DNA of 64,000 nucleotides, from positions 57,764-121,763 of the forward strand of contig JAFWXR010000037.1 in the NCBI GenBank assembly GCA_017517965.1, in the 5' to 3' direction. Below, piece by piece: positions 16,419 to 24,792 of this stretch (position 1 is the stretch's first letter; each line of letters starts with the position of its first letter). Both the position numbers and the translations under genes were made by a program. Origin of the DNA: Clostridia bacterium (GTDB taxonomy: Bacteria; Bacillota; Clostridia; Oscillospirales; Feifaniaceae). The notes below the pieces were generated by a model that ran no database searches, was not told where the DNA came from, and worked only from the letters and a program-made list of their open reading frames with translations.

Positions 16419-19400
16419 TTTTCGGAACACGCTCGAAGTACATGATGAAATATCAAAAGGCTAAGGCAAAGCTTGTAGAGTATAATACTCCGTCAGAAGA
16501 ATATCCGCACTTTGCATTAAATTCTAATGAATTATCCCTGCCAACGACTTATATCATTTCAAAATATGCTGAAGCAATAATCGAAAATAATGAAGCAGAT
16601 ATAAATGAATTCAACCCGTTATTAAGTCAAGCGGCACAATACTATGATGCGGCCTTCAATTCAAAAGATAGACAAGATTATGATGCAGATTTTTTGTTGT
16701 CTGGAGCAGCTGCCTATTTTTTGTCAAGCGACTTTGGAAGTTCAAAGGTTCTAACCAAAAAACTGTTTGGTTCTTTTGAGGATAAGAACCAAACACCACA
16801 ACTATTACTGCTGAAGATATATGCATATTTGCTCTTGCAAAAAAGGATGTCGTATATCAAAGTTACTGACACTTATTCAAGAATAAACAATGCTTTTCTT
16901 GATTGTTTTGAAAAAGGAACAGAAGCTTCAACGTTAAAGTCATATTTGACAAGCTATCGAGATGAAGTTTACAACAACGACGATCCCGATGAGGTCTTTT
17001 TTGTAGATATTCTTTTGGCTTCAATATATAAAGCGATTGAAAATTCAACGTGGTTGTTGCTACCAGCACATTCAGACATTTCCTTGGACAAATGGGAAGA
17101 GTACCTGAAAACAAAGGATTCTATAAAAATGCTTTGGCCGGCACAACGCCTTGTATCAGAAAAAAATATTTTACGCGGCGAAAATGCAATTGTTCAGTTA
17201 CCAACTGGTGTTGGCAAGACAAAAAGTATTGAATTGATAATACGTTCGGCATTTCTTGCCGAACGAGCTAATACCGCAATGGTTGTTGCCCCATTGAGAG
17301 CACTCTGCAACGAGATAACTACCGATATGTACAAAGCTTTTAGAGACGTTGCATCGGTCAATCAGTTCTCGGATGTTTTACAGAACGATTTTTTAGATTT
17401 ATTTGGATCTGATACAGAAAAGCAAATTCTTGTATGTACGCCAGAAAAGCTCAGTTATATTATGCACCATCAACCGGATATATTAGATGCCATTGACTTG
17501 TTTCTGTTTGATGAAGGTCATATGTTTGATGACGGTGGAAGAGGGGTTACTTATGAGTTGCTAGTTACTCATATTCGAAACGAGTTAACCGACAATCAGC
17601 AAATGGTATTACTTTCTGCTGTTTTGCCTAATTCTAATGAAATTAAAGAATGGCTGTTCCAAAAAAATGGGACATTGGCTACCGATCCTAATATTTTATC
17701 AACTCCTAAATCAATAGGTTTTGTTTCGGAGCATAGCGATATTCACTTTTATACTGATGATCCTTACAACGAGGATTATTATGTACCAAGAGTTTTACAA
17801 GTCAGCGAATTGAAAAAGCGACCAAGAGAACGGAACCCGCGATATTTTCCAGATTTAAGTTCATCTACCGATATTGCAATATATAATGCCATGAAATTAT
17901 GTCATAAGGGAGGCGTTGCAATATATATTGGTCAGCAACGATCAATGAAAACGGTATTCAATAGACTGATAGACTTGAATGATAGAGGTCTGGATTTATC
18001 GGTTTTTAGAAGCGCAGCAAACGAAGAAGAACTTAACAAGATAAAAAGTCATTTAGAAGAGTATTACGGACCAGAACACTATTATACGAAAGTTTGTGCT
18101 TTAGGGATTTTGCCGCATTCATCCAACATTCCTAACGGCATAAAGTTAGCCGTGGAAAATGCAGTTAAAAATGGTTATGTTTCCTGTGTTGTATGCACAT
18201 CTACACTTGCGCAAGGGGTTAATATACCAATTAAGTATTTATTAGTTACAAGTATACACGTCGGTCAAGAACTAATAAAGGTTCGTAATTTTCAAAATCT
18301 TATAGGAAGAACTGCAAGATCAGGAATTTATACTGAGGGCAGCATTATAATAACCGATCCCAAAATTTATGATCAGCAAAGAACAATTCGTGGAAAATAT
18401 GTTTGGCGGGATTGTATTTCGTTGTTTGATTCCAACTCTTCCGAAAAATGTAGTAGTTCCATTTTGGCTTTAGTAAAAAATCTTAAAGTCGATTATGAAA
18501 CAACTTATAGAGGAACAGGCATTGCGAAATATATATTAAAAAATTTTGATAATCCTAGTTGCTATATAGATTTAGCAAAGAAAATCAATGCAGCGTATTT
18601 AGCAGAAAAGCCAACTAGAATACAAAATAATATCTTTGGTGAAATCCTTTTCAAGCAGGAAGTACTGTCTCAAATTGAAAATTATTTATGCCTGGGTTTT
18701 TCGTGCAATTATACCGAACAAACAAATCAAGAAATAGCCTTAAATGTTTGTCGAAACACTTTAGCATATGCTTTGGCTTCGGATACAGAAAAAGAACTAT
18801 TAGATCAGTTTTTTCTAAAAATTGAAGAAAAATTGCAAAATTATACAACGGAGCAACTTCGCAACTATTCTTATGGAATGCTGGGAATTAATTTATCAGT
18901 AAAAATTGAAGAATGGATTACTGAAAAAGAACTCACGAAGAAAGTTATTTCTGAAGATGGTTTGCTTTCTTTGATTGTAGAATTCTTTTTGAAAAACGAA
19001 GAATGTAAATTGAAGGATAGGTTGTATGAAATATGTTGCTTATGGATAAAAGGTAAGACACCAATCGAGATCAGTTTAGAAACCGGTTGTGACATTTCTG
19101 ATGTGGATGATGTTTGTAATAAAGTATTATCATATCGGTTAAATATTTTGATAGGGAATATTTGTGATTTGATAAATGTACCGGAAGATGATGATGCCAA
19201 AGTAAATCCATATACAATGCTAAATGTTTTGCAAAACAAAATCAAATATGGAGTGTCTTCGCAAACGGCAATTTCTGTTTGTGAGAAGATGTTTAATGAT
19301 CGTGTTCTAGCTTCAAAGATAAGGGAAATTTTGATGTCTGATACAATTGATACAGATAGTATTCTTCGGATTGTAAAATGGTTTCAAGATGATGTGTTTG

Positions 19401-19459
19401 CGTTACTAAACGATTACCCTGAATACTTTTCCGAAAGATTAAATTACTTATTAAGATAA
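16415..19459 (+). CDS. hamB: HamB, Hachiman SF2 helicase subunit
   Basis: This 1014-residue Ski2-like helicase has a long helical N-terminal region (1-235), Walker A PTGVGKT near 263, Walker B DEGH near 366, LLSAVLP (motif III), and in RecA2 TSTLAQGVNIP and QNLIGRTARSG (motif VI). A helical C-terminal arm follows (about 700-1014). ATG 16415 follows GAGGTG and overlaps the hamA stop by 4 nt, so the subunits are made in step; a GTG at 16406 is within the ribosome-binding site. HamB senses foreign or damaged DNA by ATP-driven movement and licenses HamA. All helicase motifs look intact. Confidence 0.87.
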   Translation: MIFGTRSKYMMKYQKAKAKLVEYNTPSEEYPHFALNSNELSLPTTYIISKYAEAIIENNEADINEFNPLLSQAAQYYDAAFNSKDRQDYDADFLLSGAAAYFLSSDFGSSKVLTKKLFGSFEDKNQTPQLLLLKIYAYLLLQKRMSYIKVTDTYSRINNAFLDCFEKGTEASTLKSYLTSYRDEVYNNDDPDEVFFVDILLASIYKAIENSTWLLLPAHSDISLDKWEEYLKTKDSIKMLWPAQRLVSEKNILRGENAIVQLPTGVGKTKSIELIIRSAFLAERANTAMVVAPLRALCNEITTDMYKAFRDVASVNQFSDVLQNDFLDLFGSDTEKQILVCTPEKLSYIMHHQPDILDAIDLFLFDEGHMFDDGGRGVTYELLVTHIRNELTDNQQMVLLSAVLPNSNEIKEWLFQKNGTLATDPNILSTPKSIGFVSEHSDIHFYTDDPYNEDYYVPRVLQVSELKKRPRERNPRYFPDLSSSTDIAIYNAMKLCHKGGVAIYIGQQRSMKTVFNRLIDLNDRGLDLSVFRSAANEEELNKIKSHLEEYYGPEHYYTKVCALGILPHSSNIPNGIKLAVENAVKNGYVSCVVCTSTLAQGVNIPIKYLLVTSIHVGQELIKVRNFQNLIGRTARSGIYTEGSIIITDPKIYDQQRTIRGKYVWRDCISLFDSNSSEKCSSSILALVKNLKVDYETTYRGTGIAKYILKNFDNPSCYIDLAKKINAAYLAEKPTRIQNNIFGEILFKQEVLSQIENYLCLGFSCNYTEQTNQEIALNVCRNTLAYALASDTEKELLDQFFLKIEEKLQNYTTEQLRNYSYGMLGINLSVKIEEWITEKELTKKVISEDGLLSLIVEFFLKNEECKLKDRLYEICCLWIKGKTPIEISLETGCDISDVDDVCNKVLSYRLNILIGNICDLINVPEDDDAKVNPYTMLNVLQNKIKYGVSSQTAISVCEKMFNDRVLASKIREILMSDTIDTDSILRIVKWFQDDVFALLNDYPEYFSERLNYLLR

Positions 19460-19473
19460 AGGATTGAAAATGT

Positions 19474-19752
19474 ATGGATAACGAAAACAATGAAAAGACA
19501 TTTAAAGAAAAAATGGCTGTTTTAAAACGCGCCATATCGAGACAACACCCGAATACGAGATATTTAGACTCGTTCCCGGAGGATTTTTATCAGCTTGATG
19601 AAGATCAATTGATGTTTTTGTGGCATTTCATATCCGATAAGGAGATTGCAAAATTGTATGATGTGACTGAATACGCAGTGAACAAACAGCGCCGTAGTTT
19701 TGGGGTTAATCCAATCTCATCCACATTAGATCGTATGAAACGTAATATGTAA
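19474..19752 (+). CDS. Small HTH-like protein at the end of the Hachiman cluster
   Basis: The 92-residue basic protein begins 14 bp after hamB. Residues about 47-75 (DEDQLMFLWHFISDKEIAKLYDVTEYAVNKQRRSFG) have the spacing of a sigma-70 region 4 or homeodomain-like helix-turn-helix. It may regulate the cluster or be a passenger gene. A terminator-like hairpin follows at 19781. No similar gene is recognised. Confidence 0.5.
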   Translation: MDNENNEKTFKEKMAVLKRAISRQHPNTRYLDSFPEDFYQLDEDQLMFLWHFISDKEIAKLYDVTEYAVNKQRRSFGVNPISSTLDRMKRNM

Positions 19753-19780
19753 CGGCATACATAAATTTTAATTGTTAAAA

Positions 19781-19802
19781 AGCGTCGCAGAAATGCGGCG
19801 CT
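19781..19802 (+). terminator. Terminator hairpin, copy 1 of a repeated hairpin
   Basis: AGCGTCGC and GCGGCGCT arms around AGAAAT are followed by TTGCTTTT. Nearly the same hairpin recurs at 23334-23355 after vanZ, so the BlaI cassette is bracketed by two copies. Confidence 0.65.
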
Positions 19803-19821
19803 TTGCTTTTTGGAAAAACTA

Positions 19822-19874
19822 TTGACAAAACTTCTCTAATGCGTTAGAATAAAAACATCCTCTAATGGATTAGA
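19822..19874 (+). promoter_or_regulatory. BlaI-regulated promoter with two operators
   Basis: TTGACA (19822-19827), 17 nt, TAGAAT (19845-19850). Operator 1 TCTAATGCGTTAGA (19834-19847) covers the -10, and operator 2 TCTAATGGATTAGA (19861-19874) covers the start site. Both are near-perfect dyads that fit BlaI/MecI operators, implying autorepression. Confidence 0.85.
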
Positions 19875-19890
19875 GAAAGGAGCGTTTGTT

Positions 19891-20262
19891 ATGAATACAC
19901 CAAAAGTGTTTGAAAGTGAATATCGTTTTTGCCTGATTTTGTGGGAGCACGAGCCGGTTAAAACCACAGAGTTAGTAACGCTTTGTCAAGAGCAGCTTGG
20001 CTGGAAGCCTACTACTACCTACACGGTTATTAAAAGACTTTCTGAACGCGGTATTTTAGAAAACAATAATAAGATCGTAACCTCGCTTGTTAGCAAGGAT
20101 CAGGTGCAGGCTGCAGAACTTAATGAAATGGTGGAGAAAACCTTTGAAGGCTCCTTGCCGGCATTTATTGCAGCATTTACAAAACATCAAAAGATTTCGG
20201 ATGCAGAAATCGATGCAGTTCAGCAAATGATAGACCGTTATAGAAAAGGAGAATCAAAATGA
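19891..20262 (+). CDS. blaI: BlaI/MecI-family repressor
   Basis: The 123-residue protein is a winged helix (about 8-70: EYRFCLILWEHEPVKTTELV, then TTTYTVIKRLSERGIL) with a helical dimerisation tail, the normal length and layout of BlaI. It would bind the two TCTAATG dyads directly upstream and repress its own operon. Derepression normally follows cleavage by a BlaR1-type sensor, which is the next gene and overlaps by 4 nt (ATGA). The sensor here has no beta-lactamase-like domain, so the inducer is probably not a simple beta-lactam. Confidence 0.9.
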   Translation: MNTPKVFESEYRFCLILWEHEPVKTTELVTLCQEQLGWKPTTTYTVIKRLSERGILENNNKIVTSLVSKDQVQAAELNEMVEKTFEGSLPAFIAAFTKHQKISDAEIDAVQQMIDRYRKGESK

Positions 20263-22706
20263 GTGGTTTCTTCTTAAATATCGTTAATATGAGTATATCG
20301 GCGAGTTGGATTGTACTTGCGGTATTGCTTTTAAGATTGTTGCTTAAAAAGGCTCCTAAATGGATTACTGTTCTCCTTTGGGGTATTGTTGCTATTAGGT
20401 TGATTTGCCCCTTTTCTATCGAGAGCGTCATGAGCCTTATTCCGAGCACGGAAACAATAAGTCCGGAGATTATGATGGATAAAACACCGACTATCAATTC
20501 TGGTGTTCCAATCATCAATAACATTGTCAACCCTGTTATCGGAGAGTCGTTTGCTCCCGAGCCTTTTGCAAGCACTAATCCCTTGCAGATTTTGATTCCG
20601 GTTTTGGCAATTGCTTGGATTGTGGGAATCGTTATAATGCTTGCCTATACTGCCATTAGCTATTTCCGTGTGAAAAGTAAAATTGGCACAGCGGTTCTTT
20701 TTTGTGACAATATCTATCAAAGCGAAAACGTTATTTCTCCCTTTGTACTCGGTATTATTAAACCGAAAATTTATTTGCCGTTCAATATGAATGAACAAGA
20801 TATGGAGCACGTTATTGCTCATGAAAATGCACATATCCATCGTAAAGACCACTTATGGAAACCATTTGGATTTTTTGTTCTCACTCTCCATTGGTTTAAT
20901 CCTTTGATGTGGCTCGGTTATGTATTGCTTTGCCGTGATATTGAACTTGCCTGCGATGAAAAAGTGGTAAAAGAATTCAACAATGAGCAAAAAGCCGATT
21001 ACTCGCAGGCGCTTTTAACCTGCAGTTTAAACCGTCGTATAATTGCGGCTTGTCCTCTTGCTTTCGGTGAGGTGGGTGTAAAAAATAGAGTGAAATCTGT
21101 GCTGAATTATAAGAAACCTGCTTTTTGGATTGTTGTAGCCGCTATTGTGGCAAGTTTCGTAGTAGCAATTTGTTTCTTGACAAATCCTAGAACATCTTTA
21201 AATGATGAATTATCGGTATTTATAGATATGCAGGTGGCAGAACACAACTATAGCGAAAGTCATACTGACGGGAATTTTGTTGTTACACATCATAAAATTT
21301 TAGACGTGGATGAAACTTTAAATAAAACAACGGTTTATATGTGGTCTATGTACCACGAATACAGTTTTAAAACCGGTGAGATTCAATTAGAAGCCGGCTC
21401 ACATATTCCAACTGTAATTACTGCAAAACGTACAGGTTTGCATGGACATTATGAACTTGTTGAATATTGGACTCCGAGGGATGGGTCGGATTATGCCAAG
21501 GATATAAAGGCAAAATTTCCTTGGTATTTGCATAGTAAGGCTCTTGATTCTCAGCGATATGTTGATGAACAAATAGCCTTTTGCGAAAACGCAGCGAAAG
21601 AGTATTTTAGTGATTCTTCAAACGTCCATAGTGCCCCAAAACTTACTTGGACGTATCAGCCAATGCTTAGTTTTACGGGACATTCTTTCAAGGCCTTCTC
21701 ATTTGATTTTGATTACACTCATGTCGAAGCTTCTTGTACAGGAGGAGAATTTTGTAGTCTTGATGTCGACGGGCAACCTTACGGCACGAAAATGCGTTTT
21801 GAAAACGAAAACTTTGTATATTGGACACCAAAGGAAGCGGTAATTGAGAAGATTCCGCAAAAGTCCGAAGTGACCTTAGAGATATATAATAATGAAATTC
21901 AAGTACATAAGTGTACCGTAGTATTTGAGTGTGTTTCTCGCGATACTGCAAAGGCTGAATTTGAGATATATTTAAAAGTGCCGGACGGTTTGCGAATGGT
22001 TGCCACCGATACTGGTATTAAGTTTGTAGAACAGAGTTCAATTTCCAATGTCGGCGGAGCAGATGTTCCAGGTATTATAATAACAGAAATTATTGATAGA
22101 ACCGTAACAGAAGGAATCCCAACTGATCAAGCATTACAACCTTTCTGTATGGATGAAAAATATATTTATTCATTTCCGTCCATTAGAAGCGAGTACATAA
22201 TTGTTAAATTTAATAATGGGAATGAAATGACCGTTATAGATGCTCTGGAGAAAGGTTTAGTTACCATTAACGATCTTGATAAGTGGAATATACAATACTA
22301 CAAAAAAGAACATAATGATGAACTTGAACAGAATAAAAAAGGAGATATTGTTCGGATTTCAAGTTATCCCAAAGACGTATATTACTCTACCTTGGGTCAT
22401 TTCCAGACTTTATATGAGAAAACACCCACTGAGCAAATTGAGAAGAAACAAGATAATGGAGATTTTGTAATAACTAAAATGCACTACTATAATACCGAGA
22501 AAAAGTGGTGCGCTAATGGATATACATATAAATACCGATTAGAGATAACAGGCAGAATGCATAATGCAGCCAAAGACTCAACTTATATCATCTTAAGCAA
22601 CACTGAAGATATTACTTTCGATCAGGCGTGGAAGGCTTTTGGATTTAGCAACTTATCTACCGATTATTTCAAACCGGAAGATGCAATGATTGTTGGATAC
22701 AAATAA
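20259..22706 (+). CDS. BlaR1-like M56 sensor peptidase with large novel C-terminal region
   Basis: Residues 1-310 are a BlaR1/MecR1-type membrane module: helices near 8-28, 36-52, 110-132, 203-223 and 285-307, with the zinc peptidase motif HENAH (H188, E189, H192) and a downstream Glu (DIELACDE, about 229). Residues 310-815 would be outside the cell and do not show penicillin-binding SxxK/SxN/KTG motifs. They contain two similar beta-rich blocks starting near 325 and 735 (NFVVTHHK and DFVITKMHYYN). It probably senses a cell-wall or antibiotic signal and cleaves the repressor. It is followed 16 bp later by a VanZ-like gene. Confidence 0.8.
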   Translation: MSGFFLNIVNMSISASWIVLAVLLLRLLLKKAPKWITVLLWGIVAIRLICPFSIESVMSLIPSTETISPEIMMDKTPTINSGVPIINNIVNPVIGESFAPEPFASTNPLQILIPVLAIAWIVGIVIMLAYTAISYFRVKSKIGTAVLFCDNIYQSENVISPFVLGIIKPKIYLPFNMNEQDMEHVIAHENAHIHRKDHLWKPFGFFVLTLHWFNPLMWLGYVLLCRDIELACDEKVVKEFNNEQKADYSQALLTCSLNRRIIAACPLAFGEVGVKNRVKSVLNYKKPAFWIVVAAIVASFVVAICFLTNPRTSLNDELSVFIDMQVAEHNYSESHTDGNFVVTHHKILDVDETLNKTTVYMWSMYHEYSFKTGEIQLEAGSHIPTVITAKRTGLHGHYELVEYWTPRDGSDYAKDIKAKFPWYLHSKALDSQRYVDEQIAFCENAAKEYFSDSSNVHSAPKLTWTYQPMLSFTGHSFKAFSFDFDYTHVEASCTGGEFCSLDVDGQPYGTKMRFENENFVYWTPKEAVIEKIPQKSEVTLEIYNNEIQVHKCTVVFECVSRDTAKAEFEIYLKVPDGLRMVATDTGIKFVEQSSISNVGGADVPGIIITEIIDRTVTEGIPTDQALQPFCMDEKYIYSFPSIRSEYIIVKFNNGNEMTVIDALEKGLVTINDLDKWNIQYYKKEHNDELEQNKKGDIVRISSYPKDVYYSTLGHFQTLYEKTPTEQIEKKQDNGDFVITKMHYYNTEKKWCANGYTYKYRLEITGRMHNAAKDSTYIILSNTEDITFDQAWKAFGFSNLSTDYFKPEDAMIVGYK

Positions 22707-22722
22707 ATATTCGAGGTAGAAA

Positions 22723-23319
22723 ATGAGTAGAATAATGGATTACATTTTAAATATGCTGCCTTATATGCTTATCTCATTGCCAATTATAATAGTTGTGCGT
22801 GTAATAGCTGTTTCTGTGTTTAAGAAAAAAGGAATCAAAACGTCGCAGTGGCATGAAATAGGACTTGTCTTATTTGCTGTATTTCTTGTCGGTTTGGCTT
22901 CTCAGACAATTATTCCTAAGATTGAATTCGGGGTCGGCGGTCTGAATATCGTTAATCATAATTTGGAAAGTAAGATAAACTTAATACCCGGTCAAGTATT
23001 TGTTGATACTTGGAGAGAATGTGTGATTAACGGATACTGGAACTATCTTATAATCAATTTCATAGGTAATATTTGTATGTTTGTTCCAATTGGTTTTTGT
23101 ATCCCGTTATTGTGGAATGGTATATTGTTTTGGAAAACTACACTTATCGGATTAGGAACATCTCTTTTCATTGAACTATATCAGATTCCCCAAGTGAGAG
23201 GTTCTGATGTTGACGATTTATGGCTTAATACGCTCGGAGTTGTTATAGGATATGTATTATTCAAAAGTTTCAAACGACTGTCAAAAGAATTGGATTTAAA
23301 ATTTAAGGTAAAACGATAA
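22723..23319 (+). CDS. VanZ-like membrane protein
   Basis: The 198-residue protein has about five membrane helices and the VanZ-family blocks NLIPGQVF, NFIGNICMFVPIGF and RGSDVDDLWLNTLGVVIGY. VanZ proteins give low-level resistance to teicoplanin-type lipoglycopeptides by an unresolved mechanism. It is the output gene of the BlaI/BlaR1-like cassette, 16 bp after the sensor gene, so it is probably induced by cell-envelope stress. The Shine-Dalgarno is GAGGT. A hairpin follows the stop codon. Confidence 0.85.
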   Translation: MSRIMDYILNMLPYMLISLPIIIVVRVIAVSVFKKKGIKTSQWHEIGLVLFAVFLVGLASQTIIPKIEFGVGGLNIVNHNLESKINLIPGQVFVDTWRECVINGYWNYLIINFIGNICMFVPIGFCIPLLWNGILFWKTTLIGLGTSLFIELYQIPQVRGSDVDDLWLNTLGVVIGYVLFKSFKRLSKELDLKFKVKR

Positions 23320-23333
23320 TTTGCATAGCGTTG

Positions 23334-23355
23334 GGCGTCGCAGAAATGCGACGCC
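23334..23355 (+). terminator. Hairpin, copy 2 of the repeated terminator
   Basis: GGCGTCGC and GCGACGCC arms around AGAAAT match the hairpin at 19781-19802 in loop and nearly in stem. The T run is short (TTCTT). Confidence 0.55.
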
Positions 23356-23380
23356 TTCTTGCTGAAAGGAGGTGATGAAA

Positions 23381-23701
23381 ATGGGATACCGAAAAGTTGT
23401 ATTTAACGGCGAAGAATACAAGCTAACACCCAAATGGTATAAAGAATATTTATCTGCAATTGAACTTTGGGAAAAAGCGAAAGAAACAGATGTTAAGGAT
23501 CTCGATAAATCCGAACTTGTTGATATACGTGATGTAAAGATAGATAGCAAAAAACCATATCTTATTCGCATAATAAGTTATATCAATCAAGTTAGAAATC
23601 CGTATTGTTATCGTGTTGGTGATGTAGTAGTTAGGGTTTCCTATGCGGGGAAAGACAAAACGTTTACGGATTCCTTTACCGAAATGATTTCTTCTATGTA
23701 A
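23381..23701 (+). CDS. Hypothetical protein, 106 aa
   Basis: A strong AAGGAGG site 7 nt before ATG 23381 supports translation; GTG 23372 and ATG 23375 lie in or beside that site. The soluble alpha/beta protein contains YKLTPKWYKEYLSAIELWEKAKET and ends SFTEMISSM. I recognise no family. It lies between the VanZ gene and the spoVT boundary repeats, so it belongs to the acquired segment. Confidence 0.5.
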   Translation: MGYRKVVFNGEEYKLTPKWYKEYLSAIELWEKAKETDVKDLDKSELVDIRDVKIDSKKPYLIRIISYINQVRNPYCYRVGDVVVRVSYAGKDKTFTDSFTEMISSM

Positions 23702-23930
23702 TAGCAGAAGAAATCGTCAGGAGGTGATCTTTAGCCTCTTTCAACGTAATAAATTATTATATCAATTGCATCTAAATGCGTATAAATTTATAAAAAATTT
23801 TCTATCTTTTCTCTGTGCAAAAAGAAAAAATTGTGGAAAACGGGCTCATAATTTCCATAAAAAGAGTGATACTAATACCAAGCAAATTCACAAGCAAATT
23901 TGCAAAAAAGGACTTGGGACGGGTTGTTAC

Positions 23931-23973
23931 TGCAAAAACGCCGAAAACCCGCATAAACACTGACTTTTTTGCA
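23931..23973 (+). repeat. Boundary repeat, copy B
   Basis: Begins TGCAAAAACGCCGAAAACCC and continues GCATAAACACTG. It is preceded by codons for DLGRVV, the spoVT swapped-hairpin core, so the join resembles that of copy A. Confidence 0.5.
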
Positions 23974-23983
23974 ATTTTTTCTC

Positions 23984-24027
23984 TTTGTGTTTTTGTATCG
24001 CGGAAAATTTTGATACAAAAACACAAA
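23984..24027. repeat. Perfect 16-bp inverted repeat between copies B and C
   Basis: TTTGTGTTTTTGTATC (23984-23999) and its exact complement (24012-24027) enclose a 12-nt AT-rich loop. It could be a terminator or a recombination hairpin. Confidence 0.6.
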
Positions 24028-24047
24028 AAATCAGGTGCTTGTTTTTC

Positions 24048-24094
24048 GCAAAATCAAAAACCCGAGAACCCGCATAAATACTGGGCTTTTGGCA
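24048..24094 (+). repeat. Boundary repeat, copy C
   Basis: CCCGAGAACCCGCATAAATA followed by CTGGGCTTTTGG lies 30 bp before intact spoVT and matches copies A and B. Confidence 0.5.
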
Positions 24095-24124
24095 CATTTT
24101 AGAGTAGAGAAAAGGAGTAAATAT

Positions 24125-24658
24125 ATGAAGGCAACAGGAATAGTTCGTAGAATAGATGATCTGGGGAGGGTGGTTATCCCAAAGGAGATAAGAAGGACGC
24201 TTCGCATACGTGAGGGTGAGCCTTTAGAAATATTTACCGACCGTGACGGTGAGGTTATTTTTAAAAAGTATTCACCTGTGGGTGAACTCGGTGCTCTTGC
24301 AGGACAGTACGGCGAGGCGATGCACAAGACGACGGGACTTTCGGTGGTGATATCCGACAGGGATGCCGTCGTGGCGTCGGCAGGGGCAAAGCGGAAAGAA
24401 CTTGCCGACAAGAATATCAGCGACGAGCTTGATCGGGCAATGCTTCAGCGTAAAACTTACGTGCGGGGAAACGGTAACGCCATTGAGGCGGTTGAGGGGG
24501 TTGAAAGCCCCGTTTCAGTTGCCGTGCCCATAATAACGGGCGGTGACATTATCGGAAGCGTTGCCATTCTTGCAAAGGACAGCAACGCCGCAACCGAGAC
24601 CGAAATCAAACTTGCCCAGACGGCAGCCGAATATCTCGGCAGACACTTTGAAAACTAA
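24125..24658 (+). CDS. spoVT: Stage V sporulation protein T
   Basis: The 177-residue protein has an N-terminal SpoVT-AbrB swapped-hairpin DNA-binding domain (MKATGIVRRIDDLGRVVIPK, about 1-50) and a C-terminal GAF-like domain (about 55-175, with GLSVVISDRDAVVA and AVPIITGGDIIGSVAI). In Bacillus SpoVT is a forespore-specific regulator acting with sigma G; in Clostridia it is needed for spore maturation. AAAGGAG lies 9 nt before the ATG. Its first 11 residues are repeated in the truncated copy at 12064. Its presence is the main evidence that the host belongs to the endospore-forming lineage. Confidence 0.95.
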   Translation: MKATGIVRRIDDLGRVVIPKEIRRTLRIREGEPLEIFTDRDGEVIFKKYSPVGELGALAGQYGEAMHKTTGLSVVISDRDAVVASAGAKRKELADKNISDELDRAMLQRKTYVRGNGNAIEAVEGVESPVSVAVPIITGGDIIGSVAILAKDSNAATETEIKLAQTAAEYLGRHFEN

Positions 24659-24692
24659 TTCGGAATGCGGAATTCGTAATTCGTAATTAAGG

Positions 24693-24719
24693 AAAAAAGA
24701 GGCGTAAAGCCTCTTTTTT
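24693..24719. terminator. Terminator after spoVT
   Basis: AAAAAAGAGGC and GCCTCTTTTTT arms with a 5-nt loop. Confidence 0.85.
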
Positions 24720-24792
24720 TTGTTTGTGGGGGTGTGTTGATTTTTGGGTGATTCTTTATTATAATATAATAAAAATGCAAGGAGTGGTAATA

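Larger units (their letters stand above)
23702..24124 (+). other. Gene-poor right boundary of the island
   Basis: This AT-rich stretch holds no convincing gene. It contains a SpoVT-like fragment (KDLGRVV, about 23908-23928) joined to boundary repeat B (23931-23973), a 16-bp perfect inverted repeat (23984-23999 with 24012-24027), and repeat C (24048-24094) just before the spoVT ribosome-binding site. It looks like debris from duplication or insertion at the spoVT 5' end. Confidence 0.55.

Noticed and set aside
23724..23963. 79-codon frame after the 106-aa gene
   Set aside because: Its GTG lies inside its own AGGAGG, and it runs into the spoVT remnant and boundary repeat B, so it is probably not a gene.
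12000..24700. Prophage or integrative element with integrase
   Set aside because: No integrase, transposase, relaxase, capsid or tail gene is seen in the island.
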